From NCBI RefSeq assembly GCF_014650435.1, contig NZ_BMUY01000007.1, positions 62,001-126,000 of the forward strand: a stretch of DNA of 64,000 nt, in the 5' to 3' direction. The position numbers and the translations under genes are program-made. Below, piece after piece: positions 46,795 to 55,211 of this stretch; the first letter of the stretch is position 1; each line of letters begins with the position of its first letter. The DNA is from Streptomyces tendae (GTDB lineage Bacteria; Actinomycetota; Actinomycetes; Streptomycetales; Streptomycetaceae). The notes beneath the pieces were generated by a model. That model was given only the letters and a program-made list of their open reading frames with translations. It was not told the DNA's origin and made no database searches.

Positions 46795-47348
46795 GGGGTG
46801 CGCCACTGGTGGTCGGGGAGAAACCGCACGTCGTACCGCTGGGGCACGGTGGCGAATCGTTCCGGCTCGGGCACGTAGGGCTCGGGCGGCAGTCCGAGGG
46901 CGTCGGCGGGCGTGCCGAGACTCTCGAAGAAGCGCTCGAAGGTCCCGCCCGGGCCCGCGGCGACGCCGACGACCTGGCTGTGGTGGCGTTCCATGCGGTA
47001 GGCGTGCCGGCAGTTCTTGGGTACGAAGCCGAAGTCGCCCGGGGTGAGCAGCTTCTCCTGCTGATGGCCCTCGGTGTCCTCGACGAACAGGCGCACCGCG
47101 CCCTGGGTGACGTAGAAGACCTCGTGGGTGTCGGTGTGCAGATGGGCCGGGATGATGTCGCCCTTGGGGCCCTCGACGGTGAAGAAGTTGAAGGTGTTCT
47201 CGGTCTGCTCCCCGCCGGCGTAGATCGTGATCAGGTCGCCGAACAGATGGGCACGGTCCCCCTCGCCCTTCTCGACGAAGTACGGCTTGCCCGGTTCGGC
47301 GGGTATGCGCGAGGCGCGCCGGTAGCGTGTGGCGTACTCGATGGTCAT
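46791..47348 (-). CDS. Cupin-domain protein (quercetin 2,3-dioxygenase-like)
   Basis: 185-aa single-cupin protein. Metal motif region IIPAHLHTDTHEVFYVTQGAVRLFVED (HLH...HE) and second motif LLTPGDFGFVPKNCRHAYRME. This pattern resembles monocupin quercetinase (QueD of Streptomyces sp. FLA, about 185-190 aa). It would oxygenate a flavonol or similar compound, giving an ester that the adjoining esterase could cleave; that link is inference. GGGAG lies 5 nt before ATG 47348. Divergent from MarR, with a palindrome between. Confidence 0.86.
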   Translation of the reverse strand: MTIEYATRYRRASRIPAEPGKPYFVEKGEGDRAHLFGDLITIYAGGEQTENTFNFFTVEGPKGDIIPAHLHTDTHEVFYVTQGAVRLFVEDTEGHQQEKLLTPGDFGFVPKNCRHAYRMERHHSQVVGVAAGPGGTFERFFESLGTPADALGLPPEPYVPEPERFATVPQRYDVRFLPDHQWRTP

Positions 47349-47375
47349 GGCTCTCCCGTGTCGTCGCCAGTGCAA

Positions 47376-47392
47376 TGTCAGGTAGCCTGACA
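47376..47392. promoter_or_regulatory. MarR operator
   Basis: TGTCAGG, TAG, CCTGACA is a perfect 7+3+7 palindrome between the divergent cupin and MarR genes. It contains TAGCCT (47383-47388), a possible -10 for the MarR transcript, so binding would block the promoter. Confidence 0.65.
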
Positions 47393-47459
47393 CAACGGGT
47401 TGCCGACCGCCAAGTGGGCCGACGGACGGCCCCGCCGCCCACCGCCCCGTGAGGAACGC

Positions 47460-47921
47460 ATGCATCCCGCTGACCGCAACCTCCCGCAGCTGCTGGGTGA
47501 CGCCCGGCGCTGGTTCGACGAGGCCCTGCTCGCCGCCCTGGAGGCGTCCGGCGCGTCCCACGTCTCCCTGACGCAGCTGGGTCTGTTCAGCGTGCTGGAC
47601 GAGGACGGCACGACGGTGTCGGAGCTGGCCCGCCGGATGGGTGTCACGCGGCAGACCGCGCATCAGGCGGTCCACGGCCTGGTGCAGCTCGGACTGCTGG
47701 AACAGGCACCCGACCCCGCCTCCGCCCGGCGACGGCTGATCCGGCGGACTCCGCAGGGACGGCGTGCGCATCAGCAGGCCGACCGCGTGCTGCGGCGGCT
47801 GGAGGAGACGCTCGCTGAACGGATCGGCCGGGACGCCGTCGCCGCACTGCGTGCCGCGCTCGAGGCCCCGTGGGGCCCGGCACCGAGCGCCGACCCCGCA
47901 ACCGCCCCGCCGCGCCCGTGA
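47460..47921 (+). CDS. MarR-family regulator
   Basis: 153-aa MarR-type winged-helix regulator: SLTQLGLFSVLDEDGTTVSELARRMGVTRQTAHQAVHGLVQLGLLEQAPDPASARRRLIRRTPQGRRA with the wing (DPASARRRLI) at the usual place. ATG 47460 is preceded by GAGGAAC. Divergent from the cupin-esterase operon, with a perfect palindrome in the gap, so a flavonoid- or phenol-responsive repressor is plausible. The last ~15 residues are Pro/Ala-rich. Confidence 0.88.
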   Translation: MHPADRNLPQLLGDARRWFDEALLAALEASGASHVSLTQLGLFSVLDEDGTTVSELARRMGVTRQTAHQAVHGLVQLGLLEQAPDPASARRRLIRRTPQGRRAHQQADRVLRRLEETLAERIGRDAVAALRAALEAPWGPAPSADPATAPPRP

Positions 47922-48113
47922 GGGAACGCCGCTCCGGCCTGCGGCCGGGTCGGGCGGCAGCGGCTCGCGGGCGGGCGGGCGCGCCGACGGAGTCCCGTGG
48001 CGGGTTCGGGCCTTCCGGGGCGGCGCGCGACACCGGCCGGGGGCATGATGGGTCGGCTCGCCGGCGCCGCTGCGCACGTGCCGGTCGCCGAGCACACTGT
48101 GGTGAGGAGACAC

Positions 48114-48182
48114 ATGCCGGACAGCGAACCGAGAGCCGTCCTGACGTCCGGTCGGGCGTGCAACACGGGGCCGGGGCGGTGA
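48114..48182 (+). CDS. 22-aa reading frame coupled to the serine-hydrolase gene
   Basis: Begins MPDSEPRAVLTS and ends CNTGPGR. It has a good ribosome site (GGTGAGGAG, 4 nt before the ATG), and its TGA overlaps the GTG start of the next gene (GTGA). The downstream gene lacks its own strong ribosome site, so its translation probably depends on this small frame. No similarity to known peptides recognised; the rest of the gap 47922-48113 shows nothing convincing. Confidence 0.6.
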   Translation: MPDSEPRAVLTSGRACNTGPGR

Positions 48183-49276
48183 GGGTGGTGCCGTCACTGC
48201 AGCAGAAGATCCAGGGTGTCCTGGACGAACTCGTCGCGACCGGGGCCGAAACCGGTGTGCAGGTCGCCGTCCACCACCGCGGTGCACTCGTCGTCGACGC
48301 CGTGGCCGGGGTCGCGGACAGCCGGACCGGACGCGGGGTGACCCCGGGGACCCCGTTCTTCAGCTTCTCCGCCGGCAAGGTCATGACGTCACTTGTCGCC
48401 CACCTGCTCGTCGCGACCGGCGGCGTCGGGTACGACACCCGAGTGGCCGAGCTGTGGCCGGAGTTCGGCGCCCGTGGCAAGGCGAGTGCCACGCTCCGAC
48501 ACGTGCTCACGCACTCGGTCGGCGTACCGGCCATGCCCCGGGACATCGGCCCCGCCGACCTGACCGACTGGTCGCGGGTCTGCGCCGCGCTCGCCGACGC
48601 CGAACCGCGGTGGCGGCCAGGGACCAGGACGGGGTACCACGCGTTCACCTACGGCTTCCTCGTCGGAGAGGTCGCACGCCGGGCCACGGGCAAACCGATG
48701 CGGCAACTCCTGCGCGAGTGGGTCATCGAGCCACTGGGCCTCGACGGCCACCTGTACTTCGGCGTGCCCCGGGGCGACCTGGCCCGGCTGGCCCGCCTCG
48801 AGGACGCCGCACCGCACCGCGCCGCCCCGCCCGACGACGCCGCCGTCCTGGCGCCCTGGGAAGCGCGCCCGTCCGCGGCGCTGGGCAACAGCCAGGAGAT
48901 CCTGTGGTCGGACATCCCGTCGGTCGGCACCTTCACCGCGCGGGGGATCGCCGCCGTGAACGCGGCGGTCCTCGACGGCCGGCTCATCGACTCCCGCCGG
49001 CTCGAAGAGCTGACGGCGGTCGCCTTCGAAGGCGTCGACCAGGTCTTCGGCAACCCCGCGCGGCTGGCCCTGGGCTATCCGCTCGGCCGTATCGGCGCTC
49101 GCCCGGACCAGGCCCCCACCACCTTCGGCTGGGTCGGTGGCGGCGGCAGCTACGTCTACGCCGACACCGCCACCGGCACCTCCTTCGCCCTGACCAAGAA
49201 CCGCGTGACCCCCCACTTCGACACCGCGCAGCGACTGGCGGACCTCACCGCGGCCGAGCTTGCCCGGCACGCCTGA
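48179..49276 (+). CDS. Serine hydrolase of the beta-lactamase superfamily
   Basis: 365-aa penicillin-binding-protein-like hydrolase. SxxK in FFSFSAGKVMTSLVAHLL; Tyr motif in RTGYHAFTYGFLVGEVARRATG; third motif GWVGGGGSYVYADTATG, with HSVGVPAMP after the SxxK domain. Resembles EstB-type esterases and class C-like peptidases. No signal peptide. GTG 48179 overlaps a 22-aa frame; GTG 48185 and 48188 are alternatives. Its TGA lies inside the left arm of a strong terminator. Confidence 0.86.
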   Translation: MRVVPSLQQKIQGVLDELVATGAETGVQVAVHHRGALVVDAVAGVADSRTGRGVTPGTPFFSFSAGKVMTSLVAHLLVATGGVGYDTRVAELWPEFGARGKASATLRHVLTHSVGVPAMPRDIGPADLTDWSRVCAALADAEPRWRPGTRTGYHAFTYGFLVGEVARRATGKPMRQLLREWVIEPLGLDGHLYFGVPRGDLARLARLEDAAPHRAAPPDDAAVLAPWEARPSAALGNSQEILWSDIPSVGTFTARGIAAVNAAVLDGRLIDSRRLEELTAVAFEGVDQVFGNPARLALGYPLGRIGARPDQAPTTFGWVGGGGSYVYADTATGTSFALTKNRVTPHFDTAQRLADLTAAELARHA

Positions 49277-49326
49277 GTGCCGGCACCGGGATTGGGAGTG
49301 ACGATTTCTCCCGATGCCGGCACTCA
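49274..49326. terminator. Large bidirectional terminator that includes the stop codon
   Basis: TGAGTGCCGGCA (49274-49285) and TGCCGGCACTCA (49315-49326) are perfect 12-bp arms. Inside, ATTGGGAG (49291-49298) and CTCCCGAT (49308-49315) also pair. It lies between the convergent serine hydrolase and endo H genes, and the hydrolase TGA is the first three bases of the stem. Confidence 0.8.
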
Positions 49327-49360
49327 GGCTTCTGACATCGTTGTCGAAGCGGCGGGCGCC

Positions 49361-50278
49361 TTACGGTGTGTAGACGGCCTCGCTGCCGTACAGCTCCCGG
49401 GTGAACGCGGAGACGTCGGCGCTGCGGTCGCTGCCGTCGAGGTTGTACGTCAGATAGACCCCGTACCCCTCGTCGACGGTGCGCCGGGCGAGGTCGGCGG
49501 CCGTGTTCTGCGAGGTCCGGCCGATCTCGACGGCCGCCGGTGACAGCTGCGCCTTGGGCAGTGCGATGCCGGGGACCTGCCAGGTGCCGTAGTACGGGTT
49601 CCAGGCGTAGTCGAACTTGCCGGAGATGTCGACGCCGCCGTACGACAGCCGGGAGGCGGCCGGGCCGATGTTGTAGAGGCTGATGACCTTGTCCGGCATG
49701 TTCGCACGCAGGGCCGTCACCAGGTGCACGAAGGAGCTGTCGTTGGGCTGGGCGGTGCCGTTGTTGCCGTACTCGGCGTACTCGTCGTCGAAGTCGACGC
49801 CGTCCAGGCCGTACTCGGCCACGGTGTCCGAGAGTTGCTTGGCGAACGCCGAAGCGGCCTGCTGGGACGGGAAGTTGGCGAACCCGGCGCCCTGGTGGTT
49901 GCCCAGCACCGACAGGAGGACCTTGATGCCCTTCTGCTGCAATGGCCGTATCTGCGTGGCGGCGTTGTCGAGGACGCGCTGCACGTTCTCGTTGAAGTGC
50001 AGGTACGCCGTCTTCGAGGCGGTGTCGTAGTTGATGTTCGCAGCGAAGATCACGGCGACGTCGAAGGCGTTGCCGCCCCCGTCCGCCAGCGTGTACTTGC
50101 CGACGTTGAGCATGCTGTTGTTGTTCACCTCGATGTAGGCCACCGAGGTCGGCCCCTGCTTCGCCGGGGCGGGGGCCGCTGGAGCGCCGGTCGCGGTGGT
50201 CGCGCCGAGGACGAGGGCCGCGACGGCCGAGAGCGCGAGCGCCGCCGTCCGCACTCTTCTCCGTGCCAGAGTGAACAT
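49361..50278 (-). CDS. endoH: Endo-beta-N-acetylglucosaminidase H (GH18)
   Basis: 305-aa secreted glycosidase that cleaves between the two GlcNAc units of high-mannose N-glycans. Signal peptide RRVRTAALALSAVAALVLGATTATG. The mature part matches S. plicatus endo H nearly throughout, as recalled: TSVAYIEVNNNSMLNVGKYTL, VLLSVLGNHQGAGFANFPSQ, catalytic GLDGVDFDDEYAEYG (DxxDxDxE), YNIGPAASRLSYGGVDISGKF, NPYYGTWQVPG. ATG 50278 follows GGGAGA by about 9 nt. Next to snapalysin and cellulase genes, all minus strand, in an exoenzyme block. Confidence 0.96.
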   Translation of the reverse strand: MFTLARRRVRTAALALSAVAALVLGATTATGAPAAPAPAKQGPTSVAYIEVNNNSMLNVGKYTLADGGGNAFDVAVIFAANINYDTASKTAYLHFNENVQRVLDNAATQIRPLQQKGIKVLLSVLGNHQGAGFANFPSQQAASAFAKQLSDTVAEYGLDGVDFDDEYAEYGNNGTAQPNDSSFVHLVTALRANMPDKVISLYNIGPAASRLSYGGVDISGKFDYAWNPYYGTWQVPGIALPKAQLSPAAVEIGRTSQNTAADLARRTVDEGYGVYLTYNLDGSDRSADVSAFTRELYGSEAVYTP

Positions 50279-50433
50279 GGTTGATCGGTCTCCCAACGCA
50301 GGGTCGGCGCCCCGCCTGTTCGGTGGCGCCGAGCGAGTGCCTCGAGTCTTCCGCTGTCGAGGCCGAAGCCCGGGAAGTGTGCTCGAACTCTTCACGGCTT
50401 CCCCGCACGGCGCACTCCGGCGGCCCTGCCCGG

Positions 50434-51009
50434 TCAGTCCTCGACGAGCACGGGTGCCGGTACCGCGACCGCCGGCGGCGCACCGGCCGCCTCGCCGAAG
50501 TTGCCCTCGACCTCCGCCTTCTCGGCCGCGTCCGGGTACGGGTTCGTGCACGCGGTGCCCGCGCTGGAGCCCGACATCAGGCTGGAGCAGGGCCCGGGTT
50601 TGCGGTCCGGCAGGCCCAGGATGTGACCGAGTTCGTGGGACGAGATGCGTACCGTGTCGTACCCCTCGTCCACCGCCTGACGGCCGATCCAGACGGTGCC
50701 GTTGCCCAGGGAAGTGGTGAGTGCGCGCGGCCAGCCGTCGTCGGCCAGGACGCGTATGTTGGCCCGCTGTCCGGCCGTGGCCGGACGCAGCTCCGCGCCC
50801 TCGACGCTCTCGTTCCAGATCGCCGCGCCCCGGTCGACCGCGGACCTGAACTCCGCGGAGCCGCTCGCGTCATAGGTGAGGACCCGGGCCGCGGCCGGGG
50901 AGTTCGCCGCGTCGGGCGGCGAGCCGGCGGCCACGGCCTCGCCGCTCAGCAGCGGCAGCGACAACAGCGCGGCCACGGCGAGGTGTCCGGTCAGTGTGCG
51001 GACGTGCAT
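50434..51009 (-). CDS. snpA: Snapalysin-type small neutral metalloprotease (M7)
   Basis: 191-aa secreted zinc protease. Signal TGHLAVAALLSLPLLSGEAVAAG; short propeptide; catalytic SSHELGHILGLPDRKPGPC (HExxHxxGxxD, the M7 form). VLTYDASGSAEFRSAVDRGAAIWN and the Cys pair in PCSSLMSGSSAGTACTNPYPD are typical. AAGGAGGTC lies 5 nt before ATG 51009. Unlike the classic locus there is no divergent LysR-type snpR. The C-terminal tail (APPAVAVPAPVLVED) is Pro/Val-rich and extends beyond the usual end. Confidence 0.93.
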   Translation of the reverse strand: MHVRTLTGHLAVAALLSLPLLSGEAVAAGSPPDAANSPAAARVLTYDASGSAEFRSAVDRGAAIWNESVEGAELRPATAGQRANIRVLADDGWPRALTTSLGNGTVWIGRQAVDEGYDTVRISSHELGHILGLPDRKPGPCSSLMSGSSAGTACTNPYPDAAEKAEVEGNFGEAAGAPPAVAVPAPVLVED

Positions 51010-51135
51010 GCTCGACCTCCTTGTGGGGGAGAGGAGTCGTGCTCATGACATCACCTGCCTCCCTGCCCACCGGACGCCGCTGCCAATCAGTCAATTCGCG
51101 CGGGGCCCCGGACGGCTCCGGAGCCCCGCCGGGGG

Positions 51136-52521
51136 TCAACTCGTCGGGAAGTCGTCGGCGGTGCTGATCCGGCTCTTCAGCAGGGCCCCGGACTCGGTCA
51201 GTACGCCGCTGCTGCCGTAGTCGGTGCCCTCGCAGGTGCCCGGCTTGAAGGCCGCGCTGCCCTCGTCGGCGTCCGAGTACGTCCAGTTCGCGTAGCTGAT
51301 CTTCAACCGGTCGAGCAGATCCAGCCAGGCGACGCTGCTCGCCCGGTCCACCGCACCGCCGCCGGTGGCGCTCACCGTGCCGAACTCGGAGACGAACAGC
51401 GGCAGTTGCGTGGCCGCCCGGCTCACCGCCGCACGGTAGGCGTCCTTGTGGCTCGCGGCGTAGAAGTGGAAGGCGTACATGATGTTGGTCGCGTTCACGG
51501 GGTTGTTCACGACCTCGCTCTCATTCGCGCCGTCCGAGACGCCCAGCGAGGACCAGCCGCGGGTGCCGACGATCACGACGGCGTCCGGGTCGGCCGCCCG
51601 GATCACCGGGATGACCTGCTCGGCGTAGCTCTTGACGGCCGTCCAGCTCACACCGTTGGGCTCGTTGGCGATCTCGTAGATCACGTTCTCCTTGTCCGCG
51701 TTGCGGGCGGCCACGGAGGAGAAGAACGTCTTGGCGCGGTCGAGGTTGTAGTTCGGGTCGCCCGGCGTCAGCGTGTGGAAGTCGATCACCGCGTACATGC
51801 CGCGTGCCTCCGCCATGTCGACCAGGGTGTTCACCCGGCCGGTGAAGCCCGCCGGGTCGGTCTCGTAGCCGTCCTCCTGCACGTACATGGCGACGCGCAG
51901 CAGGTCCGACTTCCAGTCCTGCGCCAGTGCGTCCAGGGACGCGTCGTTGTAGCAGGGGCCGAACCACTGGATGCCGTGCGTACTCATGCCGCGCAGCTGT
52001 ACGGGGCGGTCGTACCGGTTGCACAGATGCACACCGCAGACGTGCAGTTGTCCGTTGACGGCGACCGGGGTGCCGTCAGCGGGCGGGTCGGTCGGGGGAT
52101 CCGTCGGCGGATCGGTGACGGAACCGGTGCAGGCCACGCCGTTGAGTGCGAAGGACGTGGGTGCCGGGTTGGAGCCGGTGAAGGATCCCACGAATCCCAG
52201 GTCGGCCGACCCGCCGGTGGACAGCGTGCGGTTCCAGTCGACGCCGCCGGCGGTGACCGTGGAGCCGGACTGCGACCAGGTCGCGTTCCACCCCTGGACG
52301 ACCTTCTGTCCGGCGTCCGGCATCGTGAACTCGAGCGTCCACCCGCTGACCGGGTCACCCAGATTCGTGATCTTCACCCCTGCCTGGAAGCCGCCCTCCC
52401 ACTGGCTGGTGACGGTGTACTCGGCCGCGCAGCCGGTCGCGGCCTGCGCCGGGGGTCCGGCCAGCACGGCGAGGCCGATGATCGATGCGCCGGTCGCGAG
52501 CAGGGCCAAAAGGCGTTTCAC
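51136..52521 (-). CDS. Secreted GH5 endo-beta-1,4-glucanase with N-terminal CBM2
   Basis: 461-aa cellulase. Signal KRLLALLATGASIIGLAVLAGPPAQA. Residues ~33-135 are a CBM2 (GCAAEYTVTSQWEGGFQAGVKITN, WTLEFTMPDAGQKVVQGWNATWSQ), a Pro/Thr linker (PPTDPPTDPPADG) follows, then a GH5 subfamily-2 catalytic domain: LRGMSTHGIQWFG, AMYVQEDGYE, VIDFHTLTPGDPNY, acid/base Glu in VIYEIANEPNGVSW and nucleophile in LPLFVSEFGTVSA. GTG 52521 follows GGGAGG by 6 nt. A perfect CebR box lies 46 bp upstream. Confidence 0.95.
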   Translation of the reverse strand: MKRLLALLATGASIIGLAVLAGPPAQAATGCAAEYTVTSQWEGGFQAGVKITNLGDPVSGWTLEFTMPDAGQKVVQGWNATWSQSGSTVTAGGVDWNRTLSTGGSADLGFVGSFTGSNPAPTSFALNGVACTGSVTDPPTDPPTDPPADGTPVAVNGQLHVCGVHLCNRYDRPVQLRGMSTHGIQWFGPCYNDASLDALAQDWKSDLLRVAMYVQEDGYETDPAGFTGRVNTLVDMAEARGMYAVIDFHTLTPGDPNYNLDRAKTFFSSVAARNADKENVIYEIANEPNGVSWTAVKSYAEQVIPVIRAADPDAVVIVGTRGWSSLGVSDGANESEVVNNPVNATNIMYAFHFYAASHKDAYRAAVSRAATQLPLFVSEFGTVSATGGGAVDRASSVAWLDLLDRLKISYANWTYSDADEGSAAFKPGTCEGTDYGSSGVLTESGALLKSRISTADDFPTS

Positions 52522-52566
52522 GGGTTTCCTCCCTGAATGGCGCGAGCATGACAATATGGAGCGCGT

Positions 52567-52584
52567 TTTGGGAGCGCTCCCAAA
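52567..52584. promoter_or_regulatory. CebR operator upstream of the cellulase gene
   Basis: TTTGGGAGCGCTCCCAAA is an 18-bp perfect palindrome containing TGGGAGCGCTCCCA, the CebR consensus. CATATT downstream on the minus strand (52558-52553 region) could be the -10. Cellobiose or cellotriose relieves CebR repression in Streptomyces. Confidence 0.9.
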
Positions 52585-52690
52585 GCCTTCGGGCCGAGAC
52601 CGTACACCGGTGCGCCGGTGCGCGACAGATGTCGGACGGTCCGACTGTCAGGACCGGGTCAGGAGGTGCTGGTGGCGGACCGGTGGCGGG

Positions 52691-53938
52691 TCAGGTACGC
52701 GGCTCCCCGTGTGCGGGCCGCGCGGGCTGGTGCCGCTGGAAGTAGTCGACGATCGCCGCCGACGGTGCGCGTACGTCGACCGGAGTGCCGCCCGAGCGCA
52801 GCGAGGTCGTCGCGGCGACCGCGGCGGCGACCGCTTCGCGCGCCGCCACCGGAGAGGTGTCCGTGGGGCCCCCGGAGGCGGCGAAGCGGAGGAACTCGTC
52901 GACCAGCGCCCGGTCCGCGCCGCCGTGGTCGTCCTGGGACGGTGTGGGGACGGGGACGGTGAGGTCGGCGTCGCGCCGGTAGCCGGAGCGGTGCCGGTTC
53001 CACACCTGGATCGTCGCGGGGTCGCCCTCCATGCCGTCCCCGAAGTTCTCCAGCCGGCCCTCGTCCCCGATGACGGTGTAGTTGCGCCAGTAGTCCGGCG
53101 TGAAGTGGCACTGCTGGTAGCTGGCGAGCACCCCGTTGTCCAGGCGCGTCAGCATCATGCTGATGTCCTCGACGTCGACGACGGGATTCAGTTCCCGCAG
53201 TGCGGCCGGCGGCCAGATCTCCGGGTCGAACCAGTCGGGCATGCGCCCGCCCGCCGGTGCCGGGTCGTCGGCCCCGCGCCGCGGGTTGTCGCCGTACACC
53301 GACAGGGCGCCCTGTGCGACGACGTTCCTGGAGTAGCCGCCGGCCAGCCAGTGGATCACGTCGAGGTCGTGGGCGCCCTTCTGCAGGAGCAGACCGGTGG
53401 TGTTGGCGCGTTCGGCGTGCCAGTCCTTGAAGTAGTAGTCCCCGCCGTGGCTCACGAAGTGACGGCACCACACGGCGCGCACCCGCCCTATCGCCCCGTC
53501 GTCGATCAGCTCGCGCATCCGCCGCAGCACCGGGAGATGGCGCAGGTTGTGACCCACGTACAAGCGGCTGCGCGAGTCGTACGCGGCCTGGAGCAGCGCG
53601 TCGCAGTCCTCCACGGTGATGGCCAGCGGCTTCTCCACGAACACCGGGATCCCGGCGGCCAGGAAGAACAGCGCGGGCCGCGTGTGCACATGATCCGGGG
53701 TGAGCACGAACACGGCGTCCAGGTCGTCGTCGGCCATCTTCTCGTAGTGCTCGTGCAGCACCACGTCCGGACCGAACAGGGCCCTGGCGTCGTCCCGCCC
53801 CCGCGGATCCGGATCGGCGCAGGAGACGACCCGGGCGACGCCGGGGCGGTTCGCCAGCGCGGCCACGGGCGCTCGCTGGCCGACGCCGATCACGCCGACG
53901 CGCAGTTCCGACATCGATGTCTGGTCACGGTGGCTCAC
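52691..53938 (-). CDS. Gfo/Idh/MocA-family oxidoreductase
   Basis: 415-aa NAD(P)-dependent dehydrogenase. Rossmann start LRVGVIGVGQRAPVAALANRPGVARVVSCADPD; EKP motif in IPVFVEKPLAITVEDCD (catalytic Lys); second His in KGAHDLDVIHWLAGG (GGxxxDxxH form). C-terminal beta-sheet domain with NYTVIGDEGRLENFGDG. Acts on an inositol or sugar derivative. GTG 53938 follows GAAGGGA. It is 63 bp after the ROK gene and likely cotranscribed, so it probably belongs to the glycoside pathway controlled there. Confidence 0.88.
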   Translation of the reverse strand: MSHRDQTSMSELRVGVIGVGQRAPVAALANRPGVARVVSCADPDPRGRDDARALFGPDVVLHEHYEKMADDDLDAVFVLTPDHVHTRPALFFLAAGIPVFVEKPLAITVEDCDALLQAAYDSRSRLYVGHNLRHLPVLRRMRELIDDGAIGRVRAVWCRHFVSHGGDYYFKDWHAERANTTGLLLQKGAHDLDVIHWLAGGYSRNVVAQGALSVYGDNPRRGADDPAPAGGRMPDWFDPEIWPPAALRELNPVVDVEDISMMLTRLDNGVLASYQQCHFTPDYWRNYTVIGDEGRLENFGDGMEGDPATIQVWNRHRSGYRRDADLTVPVPTPSQDDHGGADRALVDEFLRFAASGGPTDTSPVAAREAVAAAVAATTSLRSGGTPVDVRAPSAAIVDYFQRHQPARPAHGEPRT

Positions 53939-54001
53939 GTGCTGTCCCTTCGTTCCCGACGGGGGAGAGGTGGGTTTGTGGGTGCGGGGCGTGCCGGGTG
54001 C

Positions 54002-55159
54002 CTACCGGCGTGGTGCGCTCGGCGCGGAGAGCCGGTCGCCCAGCAGCCGGTCGTCGACCTCGTCCAGCGCGAGGCGCACCGCGCCCAGGGCCACGCTCTC
54101 GTCGCCGAGCGTGGAGGCGCGCAGTTCCGGCAGGCGCAGGCAGTGCTTGGTCAGTTCGCGGCGCAGCGGTTCGAGGACCACGTCGGCGGAGCGCGAGAAG
54201 CCGCCGCCGTAGACGACGACCTGGGGGTCCAGGGTCAGCACCAGCGCGGCGACCCCGACCGCGAGGTCGCGGGTGTAGCGGCGCACCGCACCCTTCGCCT
54301 CCCGGTCGCCGTCCCGGGCCGCCTGGAAGACCCAGGCGGCGGCCTCGCCGGGTGCGGCCGTGTCCGGGATCCCGGGGCAGGTCTGCAGGTGGTCCGGGGC
54401 GGTGAGCCAGCGCACCGCTTTCAGGGCGCCGATCTCGCCCGCGGCGCCGCCGTGGCCGCGGCGCAGGGTGCCGTCCAGGATGAGACCGGCGCCGGTGCGC
54501 AGTCCGGCGAGCAGGAAGACGATGTCGTCGGCGTCCTGCGCCACCCCCTTCCACCGCTCGGCCACGGCGGAGAGCTTGCAGTCGTTCTCCACCCGGACCG
54601 GGCAGGAGAAGCGGGCCGCGAGGTGGGCGACCGGATCCGCCTCGGTCCAGCCGGGCAGCGGCGTGGACAGGCTGGTCCGGCCCGCCGCGTCGACCGGGCC
54701 GGTCACCCCGACCGTCACCGCCCAGACGTCGTCCGGCGTCATCCCGGTGGCGCGGAGGACGTCGTCGATCACCCCGTCGACCTCCGCCAGCCGTTCCGCG
54801 GGCGGCGCCTCGGGGTCGACCGGCCGGCGCAGCGTCCGCACGAGGTTGCCCTCCAGGTCGCTGAGTACCGCCAGCACCTTGTGCACACCGACGTCGATGC
54901 CGAGCACATGGCCGGCGTCGGCCCGGAACCGGTACCGGCGGGCGGGGCGCCCCACCACGCTGCCGGCCCCCGGCTCCTGCACCTCCGCCCAGCCCTCGGC
55001 GACCAGTGCCTGCACCAGTACGTCCACGGCGGGACGCGACAGACCGGCCCGGCCCGCGAGTTCGGTGACCGTCGACGGGGGGTTGCCGCGCAGCGCCCAC
55101 ACGATGGACAGCTGGTTCATCTCGCGCATCCGGGACAGATCTGTTCCGGTCGTCGCCAT
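54002..55159 (-). CDS. ROK-family transcriptional regulator
   Basis: 385-aa ROK repressor. Winged HTH at ~10-80 (MNQLSIVWALRGNPPSTVTELAGRAGLSRPAVDVLVQALVAEGW), then a sugar-kinase-like ROK domain (VLGIDVGVHKVLAVLSDLEG, VTVGVTGPVDAAG, VRVENDCKLSAVAERWKG, GRTGAGLILDGTL-like LRTGAGLILDGTLRRG). The usual zinc motif CxCGxxGC is missing; the same place reads HLQTCPGIPDTAAPG, with a single Cys. ATG 55159 follows GGGAG by 9 nt. A GAGTT/AACTC inverted repeat lies 53 bp upstream. It stands directly after the GH36 gene of the ABC cluster, so it likely controls it. Confidence 0.9.
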   Translation of the reverse strand: MATTGTDLSRMREMNQLSIVWALRGNPPSTVTELAGRAGLSRPAVDVLVQALVAEGWAEVQEPGAGSVVGRPARRYRFRADAGHVLGIDVGVHKVLAVLSDLEGNLVRTLRRPVDPEAPPAERLAEVDGVIDDVLRATGMTPDDVWAVTVGVTGPVDAAGRTSLSTPLPGWTEADPVAHLAARFSCPVRVENDCKLSAVAERWKGVAQDADDIVFLLAGLRTGAGLILDGTLRRGHGGAAGEIGALKAVRWLTAPDHLQTCPGIPDTAAPGEAAAWVFQAARDGDREAKGAVRRYTRDLAVGVAALVLTLDPQVVVYGGGFSRSADVVLEPLRRELTKHCLRLPELRASTLGDESVALGAVRLALDEVDDRLLGDRLSAPSAPRR

Positions 55160-55211
55160 GCTTGGTCACTCCCTGCGAGGGTTGCCGTGCGCGCCGCTGG
55201 ATAATGCTGAG

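Noticed and set aside
50279..50551. N-terminal extension of endo H up to 50551
   Set aside because: Would put about 90 charged residues before a perfect signal peptide; ATG 50278 matches the known protein.
51971..55204. A 1077-aa frame on the plus strand
   Set aside because: Antisense shadow of the cellulase, oxidoreductase and ROK genes, all of which have clear domain motifs on the other strand.
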